A DNA stretch of 64,000 nt from Frondihabitans australicus (GTDB taxonomy: Bacteria; Actinomycetota; Actinomycetes; Actinomycetales; Microbacteriaceae): NCBI RefSeq assembly GCF_003634555.1, contig NZ_RBKS01000001.1:496001-560000 (forward strand), written 5' to 3'. The translations under genes were made by a program, and so were the position numbers. Below, piece by piece: positions 26,761 to 35,183 of the stretch (the first letter of the stretch is position 1; each line of letters begins with the position of its first letter). The notes beneath the pieces are model-generated. The model saw only the letters and a program-made list of their open reading frames with translations, was not told the origin of the DNA and made no database searches.

Positions 26761-27363
26761 ATGACAGCACGGTTCGTGTACTGGATGAACGTCTCGCTCG
26801 ACCTCTACATCGAGGGCGGCCCGAACGAGCACGGCGACCTCGACGGGCCCGGCTGGGTGCGCATCGACGAGCAGCTCCACCGCGAGTTCAACGCGCGGGC
26901 CGCGGCCCTATCGACCATGGTGCAGGGCCGCACCGTGTACGAGCTCATGGATCCGTTCTGGCCCGACGCCCGCACCAACGAGAGCTTCCCCGATTACCTC
27001 CGCGAGTACGGCGAGATTTGGACCTCGAAGCCGAAGATCCTCGTCTCCCGCACGCGCACGTCGGCCGAGCATGGCACGCGCACCTTCGGCAGCGACGGTG
27101 ACGCCATAGAACAGCTGGCCGAGCTGCGGGCCGCAGGATCCGGCGACATCGGCGTCGGCGGATCGAACCTCGCCTCGCAGCTCCTGCGAGCCCACCTCCT
27201 CGACGAGCTGATGATCTTCACCCACCCGAGCCTCCTCGGCGCAGGCAAGCCCCTCTTCGACCGCCTCGACGAGCCCGTCGAACTCGATCTGCTCGAGCAG
27301 CGCTCGTTCGACCAGGGCGTGACGCTGCACCGCTACAGCGTGCGCGGGGCCCTGCCGGCCTAG
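26761..27363 (+). CDS. Dihydrofolate-reductase-family protein (RibD C-terminal-like)
   Basis: 200 residues, a single DHFR/RibD-C fold: 'VYWMNVSLDLYIEG' at the N-terminus, 'MVQGRTVYELMDPFWPD' in the middle, and the NADPH-binding 'GDIGVGGSNLASQLL' followed by 'DELMIFTHPSLLGAGKPLF'. These proteins are common in actinobacteria and reduce unknown pterin- or pyrimidine-like substrates. Leaderless ATG after TAGCGT. The gene stands alone and its 3' end is followed by a 19-bp tandem repeat. Confidence 0.85.
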   Translation: MTARFVYWMNVSLDLYIEGGPNEHGDLDGPGWVRIDEQLHREFNARAAALSTMVQGRTVYELMDPFWPDARTNESFPDYLREYGEIWTSKPKILVSRTRTSAEHGTRTFGSDGDAIEQLAELRAAGSGDIGVGGSNLASQLLRAHLLDELMIFTHPSLLGAGKPLFDRLDEPVELDLLEQRSFDQGVTLHRYSVRGALPA

Positions 27364-27429
27364 GGTGCCGCCCGTCTATCGGTCCGACGGCGTATCCGCG
27401 GCCGATCGGCGTAGCCGCGAGTCCTAGGA

Positions 27430-27543
27430 GCCGCGGGCTGGCCGGACGGGCGCGGGCTGGCCGGAAAGCCGCGGGCGGGCCGAACAGCCGCGGGCAGGCC
27501 GGACGGCCGCGGGCGGGCCGAAAAGCCGCGGGGCCGCCGGACG
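27430..27543. repeat. Six-copy 19-bp tandem repeat (minisatellite)
   Basis: Copies start at 27430, 27449, 27468, 27487, 27506 and 27525, all exactly 19 bp apart. The unit is close to GCCGCGGGCNGGCCGRAMG and the copies differ at a few positions. Nineteen is not a multiple of three, and no start codon with RBS leads into it, so it is almost certainly non-coding. It lies in the 250-bp gap upstream of the aldehyde dehydrogenase. Confidence 0.9.
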
Positions 27544-27613
27544 GGCGCGCTTGAGCGGCGCGGAGGGCCACACGCCCAGCGCGACGTGGCACGATCGAGG
27601 GAGGAGGTCACCA

Positions 27614-29122
27614 ATGACGATCGACACCACCACCGCAGGCGCCCCCACGACGGGCGGAGCGGGCGGGGCAGACGACGAGCTCGCGCGGGTTCCCGCGATC
27701 CTGCGCCAGGCCCAGACGGCTCACGACGAGTGGTCGGCCCTGCCCCTCGAACGCCGGGCCGAGCTGCTGCGGGCCATCGCCGACGGGCTCGACGAGGCGG
27801 CCGGCACTCTGATCCCGATCGCCGAGCGCGAGACCGGGCTGACGACGGCGAGGCTCACCGGCGAGCTGACCCGCACCACCTTCCAGGTGCGGCTGTTCGC
27901 ACGGGTGGTCGAGCGCGGCGAATTCCTCGGCCTGCGCGTCGACCACGCCGACGCCGACTGGCCGATGGGCGCACCCCGCCCGGACCTCCGCCGCATCCTC
28001 GTGCCGATGGGCCCGGTGCTGGTCTTCGCAGCCGGCAACTTCCCGTTCGCGTTCTCGGTCGTCGGCGGCGACACCGCGTCGGCGCTCGCCGCGGGCAGCG
28101 CCGTCGTGCTCAAGGCGCACCCCGGCCACCCCGAGCTCTCGCGCGCGACCCTCGACGTCGTCGCGGCCTCCGTCGACGCGGCGGGCGGCCCGGCGAATCT
28201 ACTGCAGGGCCTGTTTTCGCAGGAGGCCGGCGTCGCAGCCCTCACAGCCCGCGAGATCAAGGCGTCCGCGTTCACCGGGTCGATCCGCGGCGGTCGCGCC
28301 CTGTTCGACATCGCGCAGTCGCGGCCCGAGCCGATCCCGTTCTACGGCGAGCTGGGCAGCACCAACCCGGTCTTCGTGCTGCCTGAGGCCGCAGGAGCCC
28401 GCGCAGACTCGATCGCCGAAGGCTTCCTCGCGTCCGTCACCGGCAGCCAGGGGCAGCTGTGCACGAAGCCGGGCGTGCTCTTCGTGCCCACCGGCAGCCC
28501 GGTGCTCGCGGCGGTGGCGGGAGCGTCGTCGACCGGGCCGGCGCGGCTCCTGGACCCCCGGATCGAGGCGAACTACCTGAACCGCCTCGAGTCGCTGCGC
28601 GAGCGCGCCGACGTGTCGGTGCTCTGGGACGACGACGCCTCGCTGGCGACGCCGCCCTCGCCGAGCGTGCTGCGCACCACGATCGACGCGGTGCTCGCCG
28701 ACCCGGAGACACTCGTGGCAGAGACCTTCGGGCCGACCAGCCTCGTCGTCGAGTACACCGACGTCGCCGACCTGACCCGCGTCGCCCGGGGCCTCGAAGG
28801 GCAGCTCACCTCCACCGTCGTCGGCGACGAGGGCGACACGGCCGCCGCCGGGCCTCTGGTTCAGGAGCTCACGCAGCACGCGGGGCGCGTCCTCTGGAAC
28901 ATGTGGCCCACCGGCGTCTCGGTCACCTACGCGCAGACCCACGGCGGCCCGTACCCGGCGACGACGGCTCCGGGCTCGACGTCGGTGGGGACGACGGCGA
29001 TCGAGCGGTTCCTGCGCCCGGTCACGTACCAGAACCTGCCCGACGCGCTGCTGCCGGAGGCGCTGCGCCGCGGCAACCCGCTCGGGCTGCCGCGCACCGT
29101 CGACGGTGTCCGCGAGGCCTGA
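27614..29122 (+). CDS. NADP-dependent aldehyde dehydrogenase, 2,5-dioxovalerate (alpha-ketoglutarate semialdehyde) type
   Basis: 502 residues. The segment 'FAAGNFPFAFSVVGGDTASALA' (split: 'GGDTASALAAGSAVVLKAH') is the signature of the alpha-ketoglutarate-semialdehyde dehydrogenase branch. 'AFTGSIRGGRAL' is the cofactor loop, 'GELGSTNPVFV' contains the catalytic Glu, and 'GQLCTKPGVLFV' the catalytic Cys. The enzyme oxidises 2,5-dioxovalerate to 2-oxoglutarate, the step after 5-dehydro-4-deoxyglucarate dehydratase, which is encoded at 17231-18202. Start ATG at 27614 with GAGGAGGT six bases upstream. A palindromic terminator-like element begins 2 bp after the stop. Confidence 0.85.
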   Translation: MTIDTTTAGAPTTGGAGGADDELARVPAILRQAQTAHDEWSALPLERRAELLRAIADGLDEAAGTLIPIAERETGLTTARLTGELTRTTFQVRLFARVVERGEFLGLRVDHADADWPMGAPRPDLRRILVPMGPVLVFAAGNFPFAFSVVGGDTASALAAGSAVVLKAHPGHPELSRATLDVVAASVDAAGGPANLLQGLFSQEAGVAALTAREIKASAFTGSIRGGRALFDIAQSRPEPIPFYGELGSTNPVFVLPEAAGARADSIAEGFLASVTGSQGQLCTKPGVLFVPTGSPVLAAVAGASSTGPARLLDPRIEANYLNRLESLRERADVSVLWDDDASLATPPSPSVLRTTIDAVLADPETLVAETFGPTSLVVEYTDVADLTRVARGLEGQLTSTVVGDEGDTAAAGPLVQELTQHAGRVLWNMWPTGVSVTYAQTHGGPYPATTAPGSTSVGTTAIERFLRPVTYQNLPDALLPEALRRGNPLGLPRTVDGVREA

Positions 29123-29124
29123 TT

Positions 29125-29184
29125 CGCGACACAACGCGACACCTGCGACGCGCCCGCACGTCGCAGGTGTCGCGTTTTGTCGCG
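29125..29184. repeat. Dispersed long palindrome, copy 1 (probable terminator)
   Basis: Arms 29125-29150 and 29159-29184 are 26 bp with one mismatch; the 8-base centre is CGCCCGCA. The arms contain GCGACA/GCGACG boxes at about 10-bp spacing. Three further copies lie at 38476, 44559 and 63930. Here it starts 2 bp after the aldehyde dehydrogenase stop. Confidence 0.9.
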
Positions 29185-29295
29185 CGATGGGGAGGAGCCG
29201 GGGAGCGCAGGGGAGGGGGACAGCGGCGCGCGCCTGAGCGAGCGGGCAGGGCCCGGCGAGTAGACCGAGGAGGACCCCGAACGAAGGAGCGATCC

Positions 29296-29802
29296 ATGCA
29301 CGCGTCCCCGAAGATGCAGGAGAACCTGCAGAAGGTTCTCGTCGACCTCATCGACCTCCACCTCCAGGGCAAGGAGGCTCACTGGAATATCCTCGGCCAC
29401 AACTTCCGAGACCTGCACCTGCAGCTCGACGAGCTGGTCGACGCGGCCCGCGAGTTCTCGGACGACATCGCCGAGCGCATGCGCGCCCTGTTCCTCGTCC
29501 CCGATGGTCGCGCGTCGACGATCGCGGCGTCGTCGCACCTCGACCAGTTCCCCGAGGGCGAGATCTCGACGCACGACGCGATCGACGCCGTCACCCTGCG
29601 GATCTACCAGGCCACGGGCACCATGCGCGAGGTCCACGACGGCGTCGACTCCGAAGACCCGTCGACCGCCGACCTCCTCCACGCGATCATCGACCGGCTC
29701 GAGCAGATCGCCTGGATGATGGGCGCCGAGAACCGCCTGCCGCGCGAGTCGATCGCCGAGGCACTCGGCGACGAGGCCGCGACCGCTTCGACGATCAGCT
29801 AG
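29296..29802 (+). CDS. dps: Dps-family DNA-binding ferritin-like protein
   Basis: 168 residues. The four-helix ferritin fold carries the Dps ferroxidase ligands: His in 'KEAHWNILGHNFRDLH' and the acidic pair in 'DELVDAAREFSDDIAERM'. Dps assembles as a dodecamer, oxidises Fe(II) with peroxide and protects DNA in stationary phase. The ATG at 29296 is chosen because AAGGAG lies six bases upstream; in-frame readings further upstream would cross the palindrome. A short N-terminus suggests little DNA-binding tail. The SDR gene follows 6 bp after the stop. Confidence 0.92.
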   Translation: MHASPKMQENLQKVLVDLIDLHLQGKEAHWNILGHNFRDLHLQLDELVDAAREFSDDIAERMRALFLVPDGRASTIAASSHLDQFPEGEISTHDAIDAVTLRIYQATGTMREVHDGVDSEDPSTADLLHAIIDRLEQIAWMMGAENRLPRESIAEALGDEAATASTIS

Positions 29803-29808
29803 GCCGTC

Positions 29809-30609
29809 GTGGATCTCGGAATCTCGAACCGCACAGCACTCGTCTTCGGCGCCGACTCCGGCATCGGCTGGAACACGGCTCGCCTGCTTCTGGACGAGGG
29901 GGCGACCGTGGTCGTCAGCGATCTCGACCAGGAGTCGCTCGACGAGGCCGCCGCGACCCTGAAGGCGCCGAAGGGCAAGCTCTTCTCGTTCGCCGCCGAC
30001 GTCCGCAGGGCCGCGAGCCTGGCCGACCTCCACGCGAAGGTGCGCGAGGCGGTGGGCCAGATCGACATCCTGGTGCAGTCCTCGGGCGTCACCGGCGCGC
30101 AGGGCTACTTCCACGAGATCGACGAGGAGGGCTGGGCGTCGACGATCGACATCGACCTGATGGGCCCGGTCAGGATCACGCGAGAGTTCATCGCCGACCT
30201 GCGCGAGGGCGGCTGGGGCCGCATCGTGTACCTCGTGTCGGAGGACGCCCCGCAGCCGTACGACGACGAGCTGCCCTACTGCGCCGCGAAGGCGGGTGTC
30301 CTGTCGTTCGCGAAGGGGCTCTCGCGCACCTACGCCACCGAAGGGCTGCTCGTGAACACCGTCTCGCCGGCGTTCATCCACACCCCGATGACCGACGCGA
30401 TGATGGAGAAGCGCGCGAAGCAGATCGGCACCAGCGTCGACGAGGCGATCGTCTCGTTCCTCGACGAGAAGCGCCCCTACATGGAGCTCAAGCGCCGCGG
30501 CGAGCCCGAGGAGGTCGCCAACGTGATCGCCTTCCTCTGCTCCGACCGCGCGAGCTTCGTCAACGGCTCGAACTACCGAGTCGACTCCGGCTCGGTCGCG
30601 ACGATCTAG
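29809..30609 (+). CDS. SDR-family oxidoreductase
   Basis: 266 residues. The cofactor loop reads 'FGADSGIG' (Ala-Asp instead of the usual Gly-Gly), and the usual NNAG motif is replaced by 'VQSSGVTGA'. The catalytic Tyr-Lys is in 'YCAAKAGVLSFAKGL', and a C-terminal 'GSNYRVDSGSVATI' replaces the usual GG(x) end. These departures suggest a subgroup with its own substrate. GTG start at 29809, 6 bp after the Dps stop and without a good RBS, so it is probably co-transcribed with dps. Confidence 0.85.
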   Translation: MDLGISNRTALVFGADSGIGWNTARLLLDEGATVVVSDLDQESLDEAAATLKAPKGKLFSFAADVRRAASLADLHAKVREAVGQIDILVQSSGVTGAQGYFHEIDEEGWASTIDIDLMGPVRITREFIADLREGGWGRIVYLVSEDAPQPYDDELPYCAAKAGVLSFAKGLSRTYATEGLLVNTVSPAFIHTPMTDAMMEKRAKQIGTSVDEAIVSFLDEKRPYMELKRRGEPEEVANVIAFLCSDRASFVNGSNYRVDSGSVATI

Positions 30610-30627
30610 GCGGGCCACCCCACACCG

Positions 30628-32502
30628 ATGGCATCAGGATCCGACAGCGGGTCGGGGCGAAAGCGCCCCGGCCCGCGATTCCGCACCGACCGAAACCGCA
30701 CCCCTCCGGGCGTCCGCCCCCACGCCGACCTGCGCCGACGCGACGGCTTCGTGCCGCTCGAGACCTACGCGCCGATCGGCGACGGCCGCACCGTCGGCCT
30801 CGTCGCGCTCGACGGCAGCATCGACTGGCTGGCGCTGCCCGAGCTCGACACGGCGCCCGTCTTCTCGGCGATCCTCGACCCCGAGCACGGCGGCTCGATC
30901 TCCCTCCACCCGAGTGAGCCCGCCACCGTGCGGCGTCACTACGAGGACGACTCGAACGTGCTCGTCACCGAGTGGACCACCGACTCCGGCATGTGCCGGG
31001 TGACCGACGCGATGCTCACCGGCACGGCGGGGCGCCTGCCGTGGGCACAGCTGGCGCGCGTCGTACACGGGGTGGAGGGCGAGGTCGCCATGACGTGGGA
31101 GGTCGTGCCCGGGCGGGCACTCGGATCCTGCGTTCCCGAACGCCGCGAGACGGCGAACGGCACCGTGCTGGTCTGCGACTCGGTGACCCTCGGCGTGAGC
31201 GAGCAGGGCTTCGGCTCGGTGGCGCGCGACGACGTGGGGTTCGGCGGCGGGTTCACCACGGGTGCCGGAACCGAGCACGTGCTGACGGTCGTGGGGACGG
31301 ACGGCGAGCCGCTGCTCATTCCCGACCCCGCCGACGTGCCCGGGCAGCTCGACGTGACCCGGGCGAACTGGGACCGCTGGTCGTCGGCCATCGACTACGA
31401 CGGGCCGTGGGACGCCCAGGTGCGGCGGAGCGCCCTCGCGCTCAAGCTGCTGATCCACGCGCCGAGCGGCGCGATCGCGGCCGCCGCGACGACCTCGCTG
31501 CCGGAGGACAGGCGCGGAGGCAAGAACTGGGACTACCGGTTCGCCTGGGTGCGCGACCTCGCCTACACCGTGCGGGCCATCTCGAGCCTCGGCTTCCGGG
31601 AGGAGGCGCACGCCGCGGTGTCGTGGCTCCTGCGCACCATCCGTCAGCACGAAGACGACATGCCGATCTTCTACACGCTGCAGGGCGACAAGTCCGACGG
31701 TGTGACCGAGTCGGACGCCCCCGGCTGGAACGGCATCGGCCCCGTGACCGTCGGCAACCACGCTGTGTCGCAGCTGCAGCTCGGGGTGTGGGGAGACGTG
31801 CTCGACGTGATGGCCCAGTACGTCGCGCAGGGCAATCAACTGGATCCTGCGACCGCCGGCCTGCTCGAGAGGCTCGCGGACTCGGCGTGCCGCCAGTGGC
31901 CGAAGAAGGACTCGGCGATGTGGGAGCTCGACGACGAGCAGCACTACACCTCGGGCAAGCTCGGCTGCTGGCAGGCCCTCGACCGCGCGATCGAGCTTCA
32001 CGACGCAGGGCAGATCGCAGGCGACCGCGAGACCTGGGCGAAGAACCGGCGGCTCATCGAGCAGTGGGTCGATGAGAACGGGTGGAACGAGGAACGCGGC
32101 GCCTACGTCATGCGCCCCGGAACCTCGGCGCTCGACACGGCGGTGCTGCTGCACACGATGTCGGGCTTCGACCGCGGGCCCCGCATGTCGGCCACGATCG
32201 ACGCCATCGTCTCCGAGCTCGAGCGCGACGGGCTCGTCTTCCGCTACTCGGGCGTCGCCGAGGAGGAGGGCGCGTTCGTCGCGTGCTCGTTCTGGCTGGT
32301 GACCGCTCTGGCACAGGTCGGCAGGATCGACGAGGCCCGCTCGCTGATGGAGAAGGCGGTCGCGCACGCCAACGACGTGGGCGTCTACTCCGAGATGATC
32401 AGCGTCGACGACGGCTCGTTCCTCGGGAACCTGCCGCAGGCGCTGTCGCACCTCGCGCTCGTGCAGGCCGCGCTCGCGATCCGCGACGCGGAGCGCGCCT
32501 GA
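30628..32502 (+). CDS. Glycoside hydrolase family 15 (glucoamylase/trehalase-like)
   Basis: 624 residues. A trehalase-like N-terminal beta domain ('YAPIGDGRTVGLVALDGSIDWL') precedes the (alpha/alpha)6 catalytic domain. This has 'NWDYRFAWVRDLAYTV', the catalytic Glu region 'MWELDDEQHYTSGKLGCWQAL', and 'EEEGAFVACSFWLV' for the second acid. No signal peptide is visible, so it is probably cytoplasmic and acts on trehalose or alpha-glucans. The first ~40 residues are basic and poorly conserved; the true start may lie nearer 'DGFVPLETYAP'. It is followed by a bidirectional hairpin. Confidence 0.88.
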   Translation: MASGSDSGSGRKRPGPRFRTDRNRTPPGVRPHADLRRRDGFVPLETYAPIGDGRTVGLVALDGSIDWLALPELDTAPVFSAILDPEHGGSISLHPSEPATVRRHYEDDSNVLVTEWTTDSGMCRVTDAMLTGTAGRLPWAQLARVVHGVEGEVAMTWEVVPGRALGSCVPERRETANGTVLVCDSVTLGVSEQGFGSVARDDVGFGGGFTTGAGTEHVLTVVGTDGEPLLIPDPADVPGQLDVTRANWDRWSSAIDYDGPWDAQVRRSALALKLLIHAPSGAIAAAATTSLPEDRRGGKNWDYRFAWVRDLAYTVRAISSLGFREEAHAAVSWLLRTIRQHEDDMPIFYTLQGDKSDGVTESDAPGWNGIGPVTVGNHAVSQLQLGVWGDVLDVMAQYVAQGNQLDPATAGLLERLADSACRQWPKKDSAMWELDDEQHYTSGKLGCWQALDRAIELHDAGQIAGDRETWAKNRRLIEQWVDENGWNEERGAYVMRPGTSALDTAVLLHTMSGFDRGPRMSATIDAIVSELERDGLVFRYSGVAEEEGAFVACSFWLVTALAQVGRIDEARSLMEKAVAHANDVGVYSEMISVDDGSFLGNLPQALSHLALVQAALAIRDAERA

Positions 32503-32534
32503 GCGGTGCGCGCCTGAGCGTTGCGCCGTCCCCA

Positions 32535-32592
32535 CACCAAATTTCGGACAAAACTCCAACGATTTTCGTGGAGTTTTGTCCGGAATTTGGTG
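32535..32592. terminator. Bidirectional hairpin between convergent genes
   Basis: 24-bp arms (CACCAAATTTCGGACAAAAC.. / reverse complement) with one mismatch and a 10-base centre. It is AT-richer than its surroundings and lies between the GH15 and methyltransferase stops. It is unrelated in sequence to the four-copy palindrome. Confidence 0.8.
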
Positions 32593-32618
32593 CTGGGGGC
32601 GCGCGGCGGGCCGACGCT

Positions 32619-33362
32619 TCAGGCGGGGCGACGCCAGACGCTCACGTGCGACGTGCTCTCGGTCGTGAACGGCGCGCGCGACCAGTCGGCGTAGCGCGCC
32701 TCGAGCGTGAGCCCGGCGAGCTGCGCCATGAGATCCAGCTCGGAGGGCCACACATACCGGTAGTGGTGCGGTACGGAGCGGAACGAGCCGCCCGCCTGCC
32801 GCACGAAGTGGTGCGAGACCGCCCGCTGCGAGACGAGGTCGTAGGTGTCGAAGCCGACGTGGTTGTCGGAGATATCGAATGGCACCCCGAGCGCTCCCGG
32901 CGGCAGGCTGCGCAGCGACGGCACGCCGACCTCGACGACGAAGCGGCCGCCGGGCGTGAGGTGTCGGGCGGCGTTCCGGAAGCAGGAGACCTGGGCGTCC
33001 TGCGTCCAGAGATTGCCGATCGTGTTGTACACGAGGTAGACGAGCGAGAAGTCGCCGTCGACGCGGGTCGACGACATGTCGCCCATCGTGACCGGGAGGT
33101 CGGGGCTCTTCTCGCGCAGCTTCGCGGCCATCGCCTCGGAGTACTCGAGGCCCTGCACCGGCACGCCGCGGGCGGCGAGCGGGATCGCCACGCGGCCGGT
33201 GCCGATGGCGAACTCGAGGGCTGCGCCGCCGTCCGCCGCCTCGGCGAGGAATGCTGTCGTCGCGTCGAGCAGCGCTGGCGCGAACATGGGGTCGTCGGGG
33301 TTGTCGTACGTGTCGGCCTGGACGTTGGTCCAGAGGTCGCTGGGCACGGCGTCGTCGCTCAT
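32619..33362 (-). CDS. Class I SAM-dependent methyltransferase
   Basis: 247 residues. SAM-binding motif I is 'ALEFAIGTGRVAIPLA', followed by 'GLEYSEAMAAKL' and the motif-IV-like 'FSLVYLVYNTIGNL'. Similar proteins methylate small molecules, but no substrate can be inferred. Leaderless ATG at 33362, six bases after TAGCCT on the minus strand. The C-terminal 'RAPFTTESTSHVSVWRRP' matches the usual final strand of this group. Adjacent to an alpha/beta-hydrolase gene in the same direction, but each has its own promoter element. Confidence 0.88.
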   Translation of the reverse strand: MSDDAVPSDLWTNVQADTYDNPDDPMFAPALLDATTAFLAEAADGGAALEFAIGTGRVAIPLAARGVPVQGLEYSEAMAAKLREKSPDLPVTMGDMSSTRVDGDFSLVYLVYNTIGNLWTQDAQVSCFRNAARHLTPGGRFVVEVGVPSLRSLPPGALGVPFDISDNHVGFDTYDLVSQRAVSHHFVRQAGGSFRSVPHHYRYVWPSELDLMAQLAGLTLEARYADWSRAPFTTESTSHVSVWRRPA

Positions 33363-33368
33363 GCGGCG

Positions 33369-33374
33369 AGGCTA
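33369..33374 (-). promoter_or_regulatory. Leaderless promoter -10 hexamer TAGCCT
   Basis: On the minus strand TAGCCT ends six bases before the ATG at 33362. Confidence 0.55.
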
Positions 33375-33398
33375 CTCGCCGTCGCTTCCGGGCGGAGG

Positions 33399-34178
33399 TC
33401 AGCGGAGGGCGGGGAGCAGCGAGCGGATCAGCCCGGCGACCGCGTCGGGGCGCTCGACGGGTAGCAGGTGCGCGGCGCCGTCGACCACGGCGAGCCGACC
33501 GCGCGGGTAACGGGGGAGGTTCAGGCGGCGCTGGGCGGTTTCGCCGAGAGGGCCGTCCGCTGCTCCTGCGGCCACGACCGCGGGAACGTCGAGCGTGCCC
33601 AGACCCGCAGTGGTGCGCAGACCCGGAGTGCAGTCGCGCAGCGAGCCCTCGGTCAGCCACGAGCGCCAGGCTGCGGGCGCGCTGCGGGTCACGTCGGCGA
33701 CGATGCGCGCGTCGACGGCAGCGGCCAGTGGCGCCGCAATGTTGTCGTCGACGAACGTGCGCGCATCATCGCGAGAGATGGCGTCGCCCCGGGCAAATCC
33801 GAGCATCTGCTCGCGCGCTTCGTCGGACATGGGCTCAGGATCGGGAGGTGACGCCGCGAGAAGCACCACTCCCGCCGGTGCCTGCACGCCCGACACCCCC
33901 GTCAGCGCGCGGGAGGTCACGAGGGTCGCGACCTTGCCGCCCATCGAGTGTCCGGCGAGCAGGTACGGCGCCCCGTCGAGTGCCCGCAAGCGCTCCTCGA
34001 CGAGCGCGATCGCGGCGTCGAGCAGCGACCCGGGCGGCGCGGGCTCGTCGCCGAACCCGGGCAGGTCGGGGGTCAGGATCCGAAGGTCGTCGGCGACAAG
34101 TGGCCGCACGTGGTCGAACAGCCTGCCGCTGAGGCCGAGGCCGTGCAGGCAGACGAGTGCGGGCCGGGTGTCGTTCAC
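33399..34178 (-). CDS. Alpha/beta-fold hydrolase
   Basis: 259 residues. 'LVCLHGLGLSGRLFDHV' supplies the oxyanion HG motif, 'LAGHSMGGKVA' the nucleophile Ser, and 'VVDGAAHLLPVERPDAVAG' the catalytic His. The acid is probably in 'VPAVVAAGAADGPLG'. It is a generic hydrolase or haloperoxidase-like fold, and no substrate can be named. The GTG at 34178 lies seven bases after TACGGT on the minus strand, so it too is probably leaderless. Confidence 0.85.
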   Translation of the reverse strand: MNDTRPALVCLHGLGLSGRLFDHVRPLVADDLRILTPDLPGFGDEPAPPGSLLDAAIALVEERLRALDGAPYLLAGHSMGGKVATLVTSRALTGVSGVQAPAGVVLLAASPPDPEPMSDEAREQMLGFARGDAISRDDARTFVDDNIAAPLAAAVDARIVADVTRSAPAAWRSWLTEGSLRDCTPGLRTTAGLGTLDVPAVVAAGAADGPLGETAQRRLNLPRYPRGRLAVVDGAAHLLPVERPDAVAGLIRSLLPALR

Positions 34179-34185
34179 CCGCCCG

Positions 34186-34191
34186 ACCGTA
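34186..34191 (-). promoter_or_regulatory. Leaderless promoter -10 hexamer TACGGT
   Basis: On the minus strand TACGGT ends seven bases before the GTG at 34178. Confidence 0.45.
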
Positions 34192-34442
34192 CGCGGCTCC
34201 TGCGCCCCGCCTCTCAGCCCTGGCCCGCCGTGCCGCCTTGGACCGCCTCGCCCTTGATCGTCGTGCTCGCTGCAGATAACGTTTCATTCGCGGCCGAACG
34301 GCCGCACACCTTCGCGCCGGACACTGCACGCCGGTTGGGGAGCGGGTTCCGCTCTCAAGTGCACGATGATGACTCTCTCTCGCGCGGCCGCGTTGCCGCA
34401 GTCTCATGTCCGTCGGCAGGAAGGCTCTCGAGCCGCTCGCGC

Positions 34443-34823
34443 ATGAGCGGCCGACACATCTCGTTGTCCCTGACCGGAGATGAGATATTCATTCTGCGCG
34501 CCGCGCTCCTGCTGTGGGGCGACTTACCCGCAGTTCCGGAGACATTGGCCGTCGCACTGGGGTTCGAGGACCAACGTGACTTCGCGCAATCACGCCGACC
34601 CCTGATGGAGTCGTTTCGAGCTGACGCCGGTCTGACAGTCGAGGACTGGGACCGGGTCCTGGCAGCGACAGAGACGATCTTCGTCAGCCATCGGTGGGGC
34701 CTCGGCGCCGAATGGCGCCGCCGGACGGCGTACTCCGACGAGATGACGCTTCACCTGCTGCGCGGCGTATCTCGGAGGCTGGCTCTAGCCCGACAGGACG
34801 GAGACGACAGGGAGGTGCGGTGA
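34443..34823 (+). CDS. Unknown small protein, paralogue A
   Basis: 126 residues, not a family I recognise. 'LSLTGDEIFILRAALLLWGD' is followed by 'ETLAVALGFED', 'LTVEDWDRVLAATETIFVSHRWGLGAEW' (given in parts) and 'SDEMTLHLLRGVSRRL'. No signal peptide or membrane segment is visible. It is clearly homologous along its whole length to the protein at 35184-35564 (shared LTG-E, LAV-LGF, DW-R-L-A-E--FVS-RWG, and SDE-T---LR). Codon usage is less GC-biased than in the neighbours, suggesting recent acquisition. Size and duplication are reminiscent of immunity or antitoxin proteins, but this is inference. Confidence 0.7.
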   Translation: MSGRHISLSLTGDEIFILRAALLLWGDLPAVPETLAVALGFEDQRDFAQSRRPLMESFRADAGLTVEDWDRVLAATETIFVSHRWGLGAEWRRRTAYSDEMTLHLLRGVSRRLALARQDGDDREVR

Positions 34824-34825
34824 TC

Positions 34826-35116
34826 ATGGGATTGTCGATACGGGCCGAAAACCAGATTCACGAACGAATCGCGAGAGTGTTCGACGATTCCGCCGCTTCG
34901 ATCATGAGCTTCTGCGAGGCGGGTGAAAACTCGAGTGTGCGACGAGGCGTGTTCAAGTACGGCGACACGATGTTCAACTCACTGCAGATCCGGCGCCTTC
35001 TCGACGAGATCGAGGCCGTGCCGTACAGCGAGAGATCTCCTGCGCTTCACGAACTGGCAGAAGCCGGTTACCTTGCCATTCGGCGGCGGGGCTACCTGTT
35101 TTTCCTCGGGGACTGA
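34826..35116 (+). CDS. Unknown small protein between two paralogues
   Basis: 96 residues with no family recognised. The sequence is hydrophilic: 'MGLSIRAENQIHERIARVFD', then a central 'GVFKYGDTMFNSLQIRRLLDEIE' and a C-terminal 'YLAIRRRGYLFFLGD'. No Cys pair, signal or membrane segment is present. The ATG at 34826 lies 2 bp after the stop of paralogue A, with GGAGGT nine bases upstream, so both are co-translated. A GTG two codons earlier is an alternative start. The islet context (two paralogous partners, lower GC, next to a Fic/XRE pair) suggests a conflict-type function, but nothing in the protein proves it. Confidence 0.65.
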   Translation: MGLSIRAENQIHERIARVFDDSAASIMSFCEAGENSSVRRGVFKYGDTMFNSLQIRRLLDEIEAVPYSERSPALHELAEAGYLAIRRRGYLFFLGD

Positions 35117-35183
35117 TGAAGGCATCTCTGCGCGGTTTCAGCCAGGCCGGCTCACTCATGACAGGACGACGAAGAGGCGATTC

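Noticed and set aside
27364-27610. Overlapping minus-strand frames giving Pro/Arg-rich repetitive peptides over the minisatellite
   Set aside because: The 19-bp period makes all three frames repetitive; no RBS or plausible start, so treated as non-coding.
30634-33660. Very long minus-strand open frame across the GH15 and methyltransferase genes
   Set aside because: Arg/Ala/Gly/Pro-rich translation typical of antisense frames in high-GC DNA; it lies opposite a clear GH15 gene and has no domains.
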